Assembly (NCBI GenBank): GCA_016929905.1
Contig: JAFGHX010000276.1
Location: forward strand, 19,419-83,418
Source: Kiritimatiellia bacterium
GTDB lineage: Bacteria; Verrucomicrobiota; Kiritimatiellia; JAFGHX01
Direction of reading: 5' to 3'
DNA: 64,000 bases
The position numbers and the translations under genes are program-made. Each line of letters opens with the position of its first letter. The stretch's first letter is position 1. Positions 1 to 7,621 of the stretch are shown here, one piece after another. The notes beneath the pieces were generated by a model. The model did not search any database, had not been told where the DNA came from, and saw only the letters and a list, made by a program, of their open reading frames with translations.

Positions 1-95
1 ACGCTCAACGCTGGCTCGATGCCAAGCAGGCGGCTCGCGAGGAGGGGCTGGCTCAAAACCCCGGTCGCACGTTGCCACACGCCTTACGGCGTTGA
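1..95 (+). CDS. Possible C-terminal end of a truncated upstream gene
   Basis: The third reading frame is open from the left edge to a TGA at 93-95. It gives about 30 residues (from AQRWLDAKQAAREEG to PHALRR) with a charged, alanine-rich helical character typical of a protein tail. No start lies in the window and the family is not recognisable. The two other plus frames also stay open for some distance here, so this is only a plausible partial gene. Confidence 0.22.
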   Translation, partial: AQRWLDAKQAAREEGLAQNPGRTLPHALRR

Positions 96-146
96 CTACA
101 AACGGCACATCTGGTGGTTTGAGTGGTTGGTAGTCAAGCCCGTAAG
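83..146. repeat. Imperfect intergenic inverted repeat
   Basis: The arm at 83-99 (cttacggcgttgactac) is nearly the reverse complement of 130-146 (gtagtcaagcccgtaag), separated by about 30 bases. It lies in the gap between the partial left-edge gene and the 3' end of the minus-strand lipoprotein gene. No T-tract follows on either strand, so it is not a classical intrinsic terminator. It resembles the other intergenic inverted repeats of this window in architecture but not in sequence. I see nothing else in 96-226. Confidence 0.5.
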
Positions 147-226
147 GGCTGTTCCCCGGTCTTGAGACAGCGTCGGGACGCTCGCTCTCCGTCGCCGGAC
201 GCCGTGCCGATGACGGAGCCGGGGCG

Positions 227-511
227 CTACGGCCCGTCCTCGCCGAAGAAGTCCTTGAGGTTCTCGTCGCGTTCCGTCTGGACGCGATGGATGACGCCGG
301 TGGCCTTGCGGCCGGACTCTACGGCCGTCTTGCCGGTGAAGCCTTCGATGATGTCCTGCGCCGTCGACTTCGCCGGCGGCGTCTGCTTCGCGGCGGGAGC
401 CGGTTTCTCGGGCGTGCGTTTCTGCCCGCCACAGCCCATCAGCAGCGCGGCGGCCAGCCCCGCGGCCGCCGCCGGCGCATGCCGGCGCAGCATGTTGCCG
501 AGTGTTTGCAT
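227..511 (-). CDS. Small lipoprotein, 94 aa
   Basis: The N-terminus has a short basic stretch, an alanine/leucine-rich hydrophobic segment and a lipobox (LMGC) with Cys27 as the predicted lipidation site, so the mature protein is about 68 residues. The mature part begins with a Pro/Ala/Lys-rich linker and then a short charged domain (around TAQDIIEGFTGKTAVESG) that I cannot assign to a family. The start is only 4 bases after the stop of the RAP-repeat gene, so the two are almost certainly co-transcribed and perhaps translationally coupled. This is odd, because the upstream product looks like a cytoplasmic RNA-binding protein. Envelope location is predicted from the lipobox; function is unknown. 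Confidence 0.75.
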   Translation of the reverse strand: MQTLGNMLRRHAPAAAAGLAAALLMGCGGQKRTPEKPAPAAKQTPPAKSTAQDIIEGFTGKTAVESGRKATGVIHRVQTERDENLKDFFGEDGP

Positions 512-515
512 GGAT

Positions 516-3500
516 CTACCGCCGCCCCATCAACCAGGTTTCGCCGAAAACATTCGTCAGGTCGTCCAGGAACTGGCGTTTGCCGTGTTCATTACCGAAA
601 CGGCTCTGAGACAGACGCAGAACACTGTACTCCAGGGCGCTCAGAATGGCGTCCCTGAACATCTCCTTGCCCGCGGCCTCGAATTTGTCGCCGTCGCACT
701 CGACGTTGATCAGGCGTCCGTCCTTTACGAGAAGCACGTCCTTCTGGTAGCCCTCCGCGGTGTCATTCGTCCGGATCTGGATGTCCGCCGACAGATAGCC
801 CTTCAACCATTCCGCGACCTCACGCTCGAACCGGTTCGGCTTGATCTGCTCGTAGATGCCGAGCTTCCCCCTGCCGAATTCGCGCCGCACCTTGGTCAGG
901 AAGTTGGCGTGCGGCACCGGATCGACGAGTTCATAGAAGATCACCGCGTGATAGACCTTTGCCCGGCCGACGGGCGTGAACTGGTCGAGCTTCTTTCTCG
1001 CCTGTTCAAGCAGCGAGTTGAGCAGCCCGATGTTTCGCATGTCCATCTTGGCCATGGCCCAGAGCAAATTGGCGAGCGCATCGGCGTTGAACTGCTGGAC
1101 GCGGGCCTCGATCTCCTTGACGGCCAGGTCGACGAAATCGCCGTCTTCGATATCGAGCGCGGCCATGGCCCAAAGCAGGTTTGCGATGTTGAGCGGGCTG
1201 AAGCTGCGCATCTTGTCGCGTGCGGTCAGCAGGGCGCGCTGGAAGAACTCCGCATTGTGGAAGCCCAGTGTCGCCATGGCCCAAAGGGTGTTCGCGAGCT
1301 TCTGGGGGCTGAACGACGCCAGGTCCCCCTGCACTTCGTCCAGCGCGTCCATGAAGAAGCCCGTGTTGCGCACACCCATCTGTGCTTCGGCCCCGAGCGT
1401 GCTGGCGATATGATGCGGCTGAAATTCGTCCAGTTTGGGACGGGCGGCATCCAGGGCGGCGCGCACGAAGTCCGCATCCTGCACGCCGAGGCGCGCCATC
1501 GAGCCGATCACAGCCGTGATCTCGGGCGGCTTGAACTCGTCGAGCTTCTCCCGCGCGACGCGCAGCGCGCCGGAGATGAACGCCTCGTCCTTGAGGTCGA
1601 GCGTGGCCATCGCCCAGAACATGCTGGCGATGTTGTACGGGCGGAACCGCTCGATTTTGGCCGTGGCCTCCTGCAGCGCCTCGTTGAAGAACCAGGTGTC
1701 GCGCATCTTCAGCCGCGCCATGGCCCAGCAGGCCGTCGAAATGCCCTGCGGGCTGAGGTCTGACAGCTTCTTGTGCAGTTCGCCCAACGCGAGCCCCACG
1801 AACTGCTCGTCCTCGAGCTCCAGCCGAGTCAGCGTCCACAGCACACGCACGATCCCGTGTCCCGTGAACCCATGCATTTCGGCGGCCAGCGCCTCGAGTG
1901 CGCCCCGGATGAAGGCCGGGTTCTCGATCTCAAGCACGGCCATCGCCCATAGAATGTTGGCGATGTCCTTGGCGGTGAACTCATTGAGCCGCGCCGACGC
2001 CGTGTCGAGCGCGGCGTTGAAGAAGCTGGGGTTGTTCATGCCGATTCTCGCCATCGTCCAAAGCGTGTTGGCCAGCTTGCGCGGCGTGAACTCGTCCAGC
2101 TTGCGCTGCGCTTCGTCCAGCGCGGCGAGGAAGAAGCCCGTATGCCCGATGCCCAGTTTGGCTTTCACGCCGAGCGCGTCGGCGATGTTGTGCGGCGAAA
2201 ATTCGGCCAGACGCGGCCGGGCGGCATCGACCGCCGCCTGCACGAAGTCGGGGTTCTCGATATTCATCCGGGCCATGGCGCCGAGTATGTTCGTGATGTC
2301 CTGGGGCGAGAAGTCGTCCAGCCTGCCCTGGAAGGTCTTCAGCGCCGTATCCACGAATTTCGGGCACTGGACGTCCAGCACCACCATCGCCCAGAACGTG
2401 TTGGCCAGCTTGCGCGGCTCGAACTCTTCGATCTTCTTCTCCGCTTCCTTCAGCGCCACCTCGAAAAACGCCGGCTGCACGATGTTCATCTTGGCCATCG
2501 CGAGGAAAATGTTGGCGAAGTGCACCGGCCTGAATTCATCCAGCCGCCGTTCCACTTCCTTCAGCGAGGCCAGGAAGAAGTCCCGGTTGTGGACATTCAT
2601 CTTGGCCATGGCCCCCAGCGTGTTGGAGATGTTCTGCGGCGAGAAATACTGCAGGATCGGATAGCTGGCCTCCAGCGCCGCGTTGACAAACTCGACGTCC
2701 ACCACGTCCAGCCTGGCCATGGCGTACAGAACGTTCGCAATGCCCTGCGGCTTGAACTCGTCGAGCTTGTCGATGGAAGCGCCCAGCGCGGCCAGCATGA
2801 AGTCCCGGTTCTCGACGTTGAGCGAGGCCATCGCCCAGAGCGTGTTGGCGATGCCCTGCGGCGTGAAGTCGCGCAGCTTTCCGCGCGCCGCCGCCAAGGC
2901 GGCGCTGAAGAATTCCTCGTCCGCCAGGTTCAGCGTGGCCAGGGCCCAAAGCGAATTGGCGATCCCCTGCGGCGTGAACTCGCGCAGCTTGCGCCGCGCC
3001 GCCCACAGCACCGCGCCGACAAATTCGGGCTCCTTCACGTTCATCTTGGCCACCGCGTACAGCGTGTTGGACAGGTTCTGCGGATTGAATTCCTGCAGCT
3101 TCTGCTGCGCGGCCGACAGGGCCACCCTCAGAAACACCGGGTGCTGCACCTCCATCGTGGCCATCGCCCAAAGCGTGTTCGCCAGTTCCTGGGGCTTGAA
3201 GTCGCCGATCTTGCGCTGCGCTTCGTCCAGCGCCGCCTCGAAGAAAGCCAGGTTCTGAACGCCCAGCGTGGCCATCGCCCAGAGCGTGTTCGCGATGCCC
3301 TGCGGCTTGAACTCGCTCATCTTCGCTCGCGCCACCGTCAGGGCGTCGCCGAAAAAGGTTGCGTCCACCACGTCCATCTTCGCCATCGCGTAAAGCGTGT
3401 TCGAAATGCCCTGCGGCCAGAACTCCTCGAGCTTCGGCCGCGCCGCATCCAACGCTGCCTGCACAAACTCGGGGTGCTGAACGCCCAGCACGGCCATCGC

Positions 3501-4073
3501 CCACAACGTGTTCGCAATGCCCTGCGGCGCGAACTCGCCCAATTTCGCCATGGCCCCCTCAAGGGTCAGCTTCAGGAACGGCGGATTGCGGATATCCAGC
3601 GTCGCCATCGCCCAGAGCACATTCGAAATCTCCTGCGGCTTGAAGTGCCCGATGATCCGCGCCGCCTCCGCCAGCGACGCGTTGAAGAACTCCGCATCGC
3701 GAACGCCGAGCGTCGCCATCGCCCAGAGCGTGTTCGCCAACTCCTGCGACCGGAACTGGTCCAGCTTCTTGTGCGCCGCGCCCAGGGCCGCCCTGAAAAA
3801 GCCCTCGTCGCGCAGGCGCAGCTTCGCCAGACGATGGAACACCATCGCGTAGTCGATAGGCTTGCACCGCGGAAGAATCGCTTCCATCTTCGGCAGGAAC
3901 TCACGCCGTGCGTAGTTCTGCGCAACCGGGAGCGGCAGGCGGCGCCGGCTGACCAGCCGGGTCAGGCCGTCCACCCAGGTGGCCGCCTCAAAGGGCGACA
4001 TTTCGCCTGAATTTTCAAGCAGGACCTGAAGCTCATTAAAGCTTCTGGCCGCTCTGATTTCCGATATGTTCAT
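516..4073 (-). CDS. Giant 37-residue helical-repeat protein with RAP-like C-terminal domain, 1185 aa
   Basis: Residues 1-91 form a leader. Residues 92-1016 are 25 consecutive repeats of exactly 37 residues with the pattern F-F-x3-L-x5-A-x-x-K-L-x-E-F-x-P-Q-x-I-A-N-T-L-W-A-M-A-x-L. A degenerate partial repeat follows, and then about 130 residues ending in a RAP-like, PD-(D/E)xK-like segment (FEREVAEWL..., YQKDVLL..., INVECDGDKF). This is the layout of heptatricopeptide/octotricopeptide-repeat (OPR, FASTK-like) RAP proteins, which bind organellar RNA in algae, apicomplexans and animals. DUF1601 is the related bacterial repeat label. The likely role is sequence-specific RNA binding in the cytoplasm, by inference from family. 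There is no signal peptide. The ATG at 4073 has only a weak ribosome site. A lipoprotein gene follows after 4 bases. Confidence 0.88.
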   Translation of the reverse strand: MNISEIRAARSFNELQVLLENSGEMSPFEAATWVDGLTRLVSRRRLPLPVAQNYARREFLPKMEAILPRCKPIDYAMVFHRLAKLRLRDEGFFRAALGAAHKKLDQFRSQELANTLWAMATLGVRDAEFFNASLAEAARIIGHFKPQEISNVLWAMATLDIRNPPFLKLTLEGAMAKLGEFAPQGIANTLWAMAVLGVQHPEFVQAALDAARPKLEEFWPQGISNTLYAMAKMDVVDATFFGDALTVARAKMSEFKPQGIANTLWAMATLGVQNLAFFEAALDEAQRKIGDFKPQELANTLWAMATMEVQHPVFLRVALSAAQQKLQEFNPQNLSNTLYAVAKMNVKEPEFVGAVLWAARRKLREFTPQGIANSLWALATLNLADEEFFSAALAAARGKLRDFTPQGIANTLWAMASLNVENRDFMLAALGASIDKLDEFKPQGIANVLYAMARLDVVDVEFVNAALEASYPILQYFSPQNISNTLGAMAKMNVHNRDFFLASLKEVERRLDEFRPVHFANIFLAMAKMNIVQPAFFEVALKEAEKKIEEFEPRKLANTFWAMVVLDVQCPKFVDTALKTFQGRLDDFSPQDITNILGAMARMNIENPDFVQAAVDAARPRLAEFSPHNIADALGVKAKLGIGHTGFFLAALDEAQRKLDEFTPRKLANTLWTMARIGMNNPSFFNAALDTASARLNEFTAKDIANILWAMAVLEIENPAFIRGALEALAAEMHGFTGHGIVRVLWTLTRLELEDEQFVGLALGELHKKLSDLSPQGISTACWAMARLKMRDTWFFNEALQEATAKIERFRPYNIASMFWAMATLDLKDEAFISGALRVAREKLDEFKPPEITAVIGSMARLGVQDADFVRAALDAARPKLDEFQPHHIASTLGAEAQMGVRNTGFFMDALDEVQGDLASFSPQKLANTLWAMATLGFHNAEFFQRALLTARDKMRSFSPLNIANLLWAMAALDIEDGDFVDLAVKEIEARVQQFNADALANLLWAMAKMDMRNIGLLNSLLEQARKKLDQFTPVGRAKVYHAVIFYELVDPVPHANFLTKVRREFGRGKLGIYEQIKPNRFEREVAEWLKGYLSADIQIRTNDTAEGYQKDVLLVKDGRLINVECDGDKFEAAGKEMFRDAILSALEYSVLRLSQSRFGNEHGKRQFLDDLTNVFGETWLMGRR
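1026..3800 (-). repeat. 25 x 111-bp coding repeats (37-aa units) within the RAP protein
   Basis: Twenty-five gapless 111-bp units encode the helical repeats. Unit position 20, just after the F-x-P-Q motif, varies most clearly: reading units 1-25 it is E,E,G,G,G,E,N,G,G,G,N,H,K,D,N,K,D,G,G,N,E,H,K,N,A. Units 13-17 resemble units 20-24 in order: 15 and 22 share the unusual LG-x-x-A-x-x-G pattern ending in TG, and 16 and 23 share KLANTLW. This suggests a duplicated block of seven units. Units 4, 7 and 10 carry Tyr instead of Trp in the LWAMA core, hinting at an older period of three in the N-terminal part. Confidence 0.9.
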
Positions 4074-4121
4074 CAGAACCTGTCAGCGGGCAAGAGGTGC
4101 ATCTTTTGATCTATTCGGTAC

Positions 4122-4130
4122 AGTATACCA
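4122..4130 (-). promoter_or_regulatory. Possible extended -10 promoter of the RAP-repeat gene
   Basis: Read on the minus strand, this is TGGTATACT, an extended -10 (TGn plus TATACT), about 50 bases upstream of the ATG at 4073. I see no convincing -35 element. An extended -10 can work without one in sigma-70 promoters. The rest of the gap 4131-4312 holds nothing else I can recognise. Confidence 0.35.
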
Positions 4131-4312
4131 CGCCCGTGCGTCGGACCGCCAGCAGAAATTCATGCCGGCACCCGGCGATTTTTCCGACCCAAAGAAACGA
4201 CCCAAACGCACGGATTCGCGGCGAAACGCCCATGTTTTGACAAATCCGCACTCCGTAATTATCATGATACCGCCAAATAGCAAGTTTTTTGCGACAGAAA
4301 GCAGGGCGTGGC

Positions 4313-5074
4313 GTGAGCGGTGCGACAGAACAGATTGCGGCACACTGCGCGGAAATCGGCCGCTGCAACCAGCGGGGCGGGCGCATGCTCTCCGTTGTGG
4401 ATCTGCTGGAGGCCGGCACGCTCGCCCCCCGTCTGGCCGCCTACCTGCTGGCCGCCGTTGGAAAGGGCGCTTCATTCCTGGTCGGAGCCGTGCCCGGCGG
4501 GGCCGGCAAGACCACGGTCATGGGCGCGCTGCTCAACTTCGTGCCGGCCTCCGTCGCGCTGCGGCCGGCCGACGGCCCCGAGGCCATCCGACAGGGATTG
4601 CGCACCCCCGCCCCCCCCGCCTGCTACATCTGCCACGAAATAGGCGACGGTCCTTACTATGCGTACCTCTGGGGTGACGATCTGCGCCGCTACTTTATGC
4701 TGCCCGGCGCCGGGCATATGCTGGCCACCAACCTGCACGCCGACACATTCAGCCAGGCCCGGCACCAGATCTGCGGCCAGAACGGCGTGCCGGCGGCCGC
4801 CCTGCGCAAGATGAACCTGATGCTCTTCCTCGAGGTGCGCGGCGCATTCGGCCGCGCCGCGCGCCGGATCGTCAGCGCCTGGGAAAGCGACGGCGCGGCC
4901 GAGCATGTCTGCCTGTTCCAGGCGGGCCGCCCCGGCCCCGGCAACGGTTGCTCCCGCCTCGTGTCCGAAGCGGAGATCGCAACCGCGCGCGGGCAACTCG
5001 ACGCCATTCTCGACAGCGGCGCACGCACGATTGAGGACGTCCGCACCCGGCTGCTCCAGCAACGAAAGGACTGA
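4313..5074 (+). CDS. Type II/IV secretion-type P-loop ATPase, short form
   Basis: The protein carries a Walker A loop (GGAGKTT, near residues 62-68), a Walker B-like stretch (ICHEIGDG) and a histidine-box-like ATNLHADT. This is the order seen in GspE/PilT/VirB11 secretion ATPases. At about 253 residues it is much shorter than GspE or PilB (about 500) and lacks their N-terminal domain and the tetracysteine motif. The start is uncertain: GTG 4313 is used here, with TTG 4289 and ATG 4385 (MLSVVDLLEAG) as alternatives, none with a strong ribosome site. The stop is 4 bases before the M20 hydrolase start, so the pair is an operon. A role in powering pilus or pseudopilus assembly is inferred from nearby pilin and gspF genes; the truncated build could also be regulatory. 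Confidence 0.65.
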   Translation: MSGATEQIAAHCAEIGRCNQRGGRMLSVVDLLEAGTLAPRLAAYLLAAVGKGASFLVGAVPGGAGKTTVMGALLNFVPASVALRPADGPEAIRQGLRTPAPPACYICHEIGDGPYYAYLWGDDLRRYFMLPGAGHMLATNLHADTFSQARHQICGQNGVPAAALRKMNLMLFLEVRGAFGRAARRIVSAWESDGAAEHVCLFQAGRPGPGNGCSRLVSEAEIATARGQLDAILDSGARTIEDVRTRLLQQRKD

Positions 5075-5078
5075 AGCC

Positions 5079-6128
5079 ATGACCACCGAAACGCTGCTCC
5101 GGACCATGATGCGATTCCGCCCCGTCAGCGCAGACATCGAGGCCGTCAACCGCCTGGTCGAATTCCTGCGCGGCCACCTGCGCCAGAACGGCCTGTACAC
5201 GCGCCTGGAAAACGTGGGCGCGCGCAAGATTCTGTACGCCGCCACTCGAAAAGGAAAGACATCACCCGTGCTGCTGAACGCGCACCTCGACGTGGTGCCG
5301 GCCGAACCGAAAACCTTCCGCATCCGAAAGCGCGGGGATTGGATCACCGGGCGCGGCGCCGGCGACTGCCTCGGCAATTGCGCCGTGGCCGCCCGCGTTC
5401 TGATACAGTGCCGAGACCGTGCGCATGTGGCGGCCGTCTTCTCGACAGACGAAGAGATCGGCGGCGCCACCACCCGGCACATGGTCCAAAAAGGATATGC
5501 CGGCGACTTCGTCGTCATCCTCGACGGGGAAGGCTATCAGATCGCCGTGGCGCAGAAAGGAATACTCGGAGTCCGCCTGCAGGCGAAAGGCCGGGGCTGC
5601 CACGGCTCCACCCCCTGGAAAGGACGCAATGCCATCGACCGCCTGATCGACGGCTATCTCCGGGTTCGCAAACTGTTTCCGCCCGTGCAACCCGGCAGAG
5701 AATGGCGGGACACCCTGTCGGCCAACATCATCAGCGGCGGCACGGTCTTCAACCGCGTGCCAGACGCCGCCGAGCTCTCGCTCGACATCCGGTACACGGG
5801 CCGCGTTTCGCGCGCGGCGCTGCTGCGCAGGATCCGCGCGGCTTCCGGCCTGAACGTGGTGGCGGGGCTCGGATCCCCGGTCGTGTTCTGCGACGAAACC
5901 CACGCCGCCGTCCGCCAACTCATCCGCGTCATGCGCCGCCGTCTGCGGCGAAACATCCCCGCCATCCGGCTCAACGGCGCCACCGATGCCCGGCACTTCG
6001 CGCCCCTGAAAGTGCCCATCGCGATCATCGGGGCGCCGTCGCGCGGCGCGCACAGCGACCGCGACGCCGTCAACCTCAAGGGCCTGCTCGCCTATGCGGA
6101 CCTGTTGACCGCGTTTTGCACCCGCTGA
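5079..6128 (+). CDS. M20-family zinc metallopeptidase/amidohydrolase, 349 aa
   Basis: This is an ArgE/DapE/CPG2-type hydrolase. The metal and catalytic motifs are in order: LNAHLDVVP (His69, Asp71), GAGDCLG (bridging Asp96), STDEEIGG (Glu125 general base, Glu126 metal), LDGEG (Asp149) and a C-terminal GAHSDRDAV histidine. The lid/dimerisation domain lies between about residues 165 and 280, including GCHGSTPWKGRNAI. The length fits the family. There is no signal peptide, so it should act in the cytoplasm on an N-acyl amino acid or small peptide; the substrate cannot be told from sequence. The ATG at 5079 is 4 bases after the ATPase stop. Why a peptidase is coupled to a secretion-type ATPase is unclear. 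Confidence 0.88.
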   Translation: MTTETLLRTMMRFRPVSADIEAVNRLVEFLRGHLRQNGLYTRLENVGARKILYAATRKGKTSPVLLNAHLDVVPAEPKTFRIRKRGDWITGRGAGDCLGNCAVAARVLIQCRDRAHVAAVFSTDEEIGGATTRHMVQKGYAGDFVVILDGEGYQIAVAQKGILGVRLQAKGRGCHGSTPWKGRNAIDRLIDGYLRVRKLFPPVQPGREWRDTLSANIISGGTVFNRVPDAAELSLDIRYTGRVSRAALLRRIRAASGLNVVAGLGSPVVFCDETHAAVRQLIRVMRRRLRRNIPAIRLNGATDARHFAPLKVPIAIIGAPSRGAHSDRDAVNLKGLLAYADLLTAFCTR

Positions 6129-6135
6129 GCCGCGC

Positions 6136-6633
6136 CTATTCCGCGACAAAACTGCAGGGAACCACGCTGCCCCTCATCACTTCCACGTAACGCGTGTCCC
6201 GGCGCTTGGCTCGTTTCTTGGGATCGTCCACGACGGAGATCCGATACTTGCCCGGGTTCGCCTCTATGACGACCCGACCGGTCTGATCCACGGGGTGACG
6301 CAACACCTCTTCGTACCGAACCCCCTTCTTGGCCAGCCCTCGGGTCTCCTCGTATGTCACGCGCAGGAACAGTTGTATCCACAGCACCGTGGCGTCGTCC
6401 GCCGCCTTCGCCACACAGACGATGTACCCCTTTTCCGTCTCTTTGGCCATCTCCTTGACCACGCGCGCAATGCTCTCGTCCTTCGCACGCTCTGCCTTCA
6501 AGGGAAAACCGCACCGCGGACACCGCTCAGCCTTGTCCGAAACCGGAGCTCGACATTCCGGACACTTTATCAGGTCCCCGACAGCTATTGCCGCCATCAG
6601 AAACACCGCCACCACTCCTATCCAGCGGCTCAC
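6136..6633 (-). CDS. Membrane-anchored zinc-ribbon protein, 165 aa
   Basis: An N-terminal hydrophobic helix (residues 4-22) is followed at once by a zinc ribbon, CPEC (24-27) and CPRC (38-41). Next comes a helical linker, then a beta-rich domain (from about residue 60) that I do not recognise. The GTG at 6633 is preferred over the longer frame because AGGAGG sits 8 bases upstream of it on the minus strand. The gene converges on the M20 gene, with 7 bases between the stops. A single-helix anchor plus zinc ribbon is common in uncharacterised bacterial membrane proteins; no function is claimed. Confidence 0.7.
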   Translation of the reverse strand: MSRWIGVVAVFLMAAIAVGDLIKCPECRAPVSDKAERCPRCGFPLKAERAKDESIARVVKEMAKETEKGYIVCVAKAADDATVLWIQLFLRVTYEETRGLAKKGVRYEEVLRHPVDQTGRVVIEANPGKYRISVVDDPKKRAKRRDTRYVEVMRGSVVPCSFVAE

Positions 6634-6719
6634 AGGGCTTCCTCCTTGCCTCGTCTTGTTCCGATCGCAGCCTGGCAGATAGGCGGCCAACTGTCAAGTC
6701 GGCATCGCCAGGCCCCGGC

Positions 6720-6790
6720 AATTCTCGCTATTTACTCGCTTTCTCGCATTTGAGAAAGTGAGAGAAGCTCTTCTCGCTATTGCGAATCAT
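6720..6790. repeat. Hairpin of CTCGCT/GAGAA units
   Basis: The arm 6735-6745 (ctcgctttctc) pairs with 6752-6762 (gagaaagtgag) with one mismatch and a 6-base loop. The flanks repeat the units ttctcgctat and gagaag. It sits in the divergent gap between the zinc-ribbon gene and the pilin promoter and is a small example of the unit-built intergenic hairpins of this window. Confidence 0.5.
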
Positions 6791-6891
6791 ACGGCACACG
6801 CGACGCTATCAAGATTGAGAAAAGCGGAGGTAAACAGTTTGTCGCGTGATAAACGGAGTGCTTTCTGGTCGTTTGCTGGGCCGATCGAGCT

Positions 6892-6907
6892 TGGTACGAT
6901 TCTTGCT
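6892..6907 (+). promoter_or_regulatory. Sigma-54 (-24/-12) promoter upstream of the prepilin genes
   Basis: TGGTACGATTCTTGCT matches the RpoN consensus TGGYACR-N4-TTGCW at every fixed base. Exactly 10 bases separate the GG at -24 from the GC at -12. Transcription would begin near 6917, leaving a leader of about 78 bases before the prepilin ATG at 6995. RpoN control of pilin genes is well known in other bacteria. No activator gene is in the window, and I did not identify an enhancer site. Confidence 0.7.
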
Positions 6908-6994
6908 TCTTCTCAGTATTGAAAAAGACAAACAGCATTTTTCTGGACACCGATGGGGGGCTGCCGTAAGGTCCCAGCAAGAGGGAGGACGATC

Positions 6995-7606
6995 ATGAAA
7001 TCCGCACCCAGAGTTCTGTTGGACAGACGCGGTTTCACCTTGACGGAGGTAACGGCGGCTACGGCCGTGTTGGTCATCGTTTTCGGTGCGTTGGTGGCAA
7101 CCTTCATCAACGGCGTACGCAACGCGACGGCGGCGAACAAGCGGATGGAGGCGATTCATGAGGCCCGCGAGTGGATTGAGCGGGTGGTAGCGTGCAACTA
7201 CAATGACCAGCCGCTGAGCGTGGGGACGCACTGGATTCGTGTCAACGGGCCGGACCAGTCCATTCAGACAAACGGCTACTGGATCGTCAGCCAGAACCCG
7301 GACTACGAGGACTTGAAAGACGTGGAAATGGTCGTGCAGTGGCAGCACCCTTTCCGCAAGTCGCCCTCGGAGATCCGGCTATACACGTCCGTTTCCGCGG
7401 CGCTGAGCAAGAATATCGTGTCGATCCCGCTGCCGATGCCGGTGGAACCGACCGTGAAGCCGAAACCGAAGCCCAAACCCACGCCACCACCCGCGCCGCC
7501 GGCGAACAACAGCAACAACAATAACCAGAACCTCACGGTGACTCCGGAGGTGGAAGAGGTGGAGGATGTGGAAGAACCGCCCCCGCCCCCCGAGTGGAAC
7601 ATCTAG
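6995..7606 (+). CDS. Type II secretion/type IV pilus prepilin-like protein, 203 aa
   Basis: It has a basic leader ending RRG, then FTLTEVTAATAVLVIVFGALV. This gives a prepilin peptidase site after Gly13, Phe at +1 and the conserved Glu at +5 (Glu18), followed by the hydrophobic assembly helix. The rest is a globular minor-pseudopilin-like domain. The C-terminus is unusual: a Pro/Lys stretch, an Asn/Gln-rich stretch and an acidic Glu/Val/Pro tail from about residue 150. This looks like a flexible surface extension. The ATG at 6995 follows GAGGGAGG with good spacing. The gene lies behind the sigma-54-type promoter and 15 bases before the next pilin gene. It would be assembled in the inner membrane. 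Confidence 0.85.
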   Translation: MKSAPRVLLDRRGFTLTEVTAATAVLVIVFGALVATFINGVRNATAANKRMEAIHEAREWIERVVACNYNDQPLSVGTHWIRVNGPDQSIQTNGYWIVSQNPDYEDLKDVEMVVQWQHPFRKSPSEIRLYTSVSAALSKNIVSIPLPMPVEPTVKPKPKPKPTPPPAPPANNSNNNNQNLTVTPEVEEVEDVEEPPPPPEWNI

Positions 7607-7621
7607 ACCGGAGCGCCGCCG

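Noticed and set aside
1026..3800. Regular 111-bp periodicity resembling a CRISPR or satellite array
   Set aside because: The period is a multiple of three, the units keep one open frame and encode a conserved helical repeat; there are no conserved short repeats with unique spacers.
2142..4010. Long plus-strand frame opposite the helical repeats
   Set aside because: Its protein is a periodic Arg/His-rich translation of the repeat's complementary strand with no recognisable fold.
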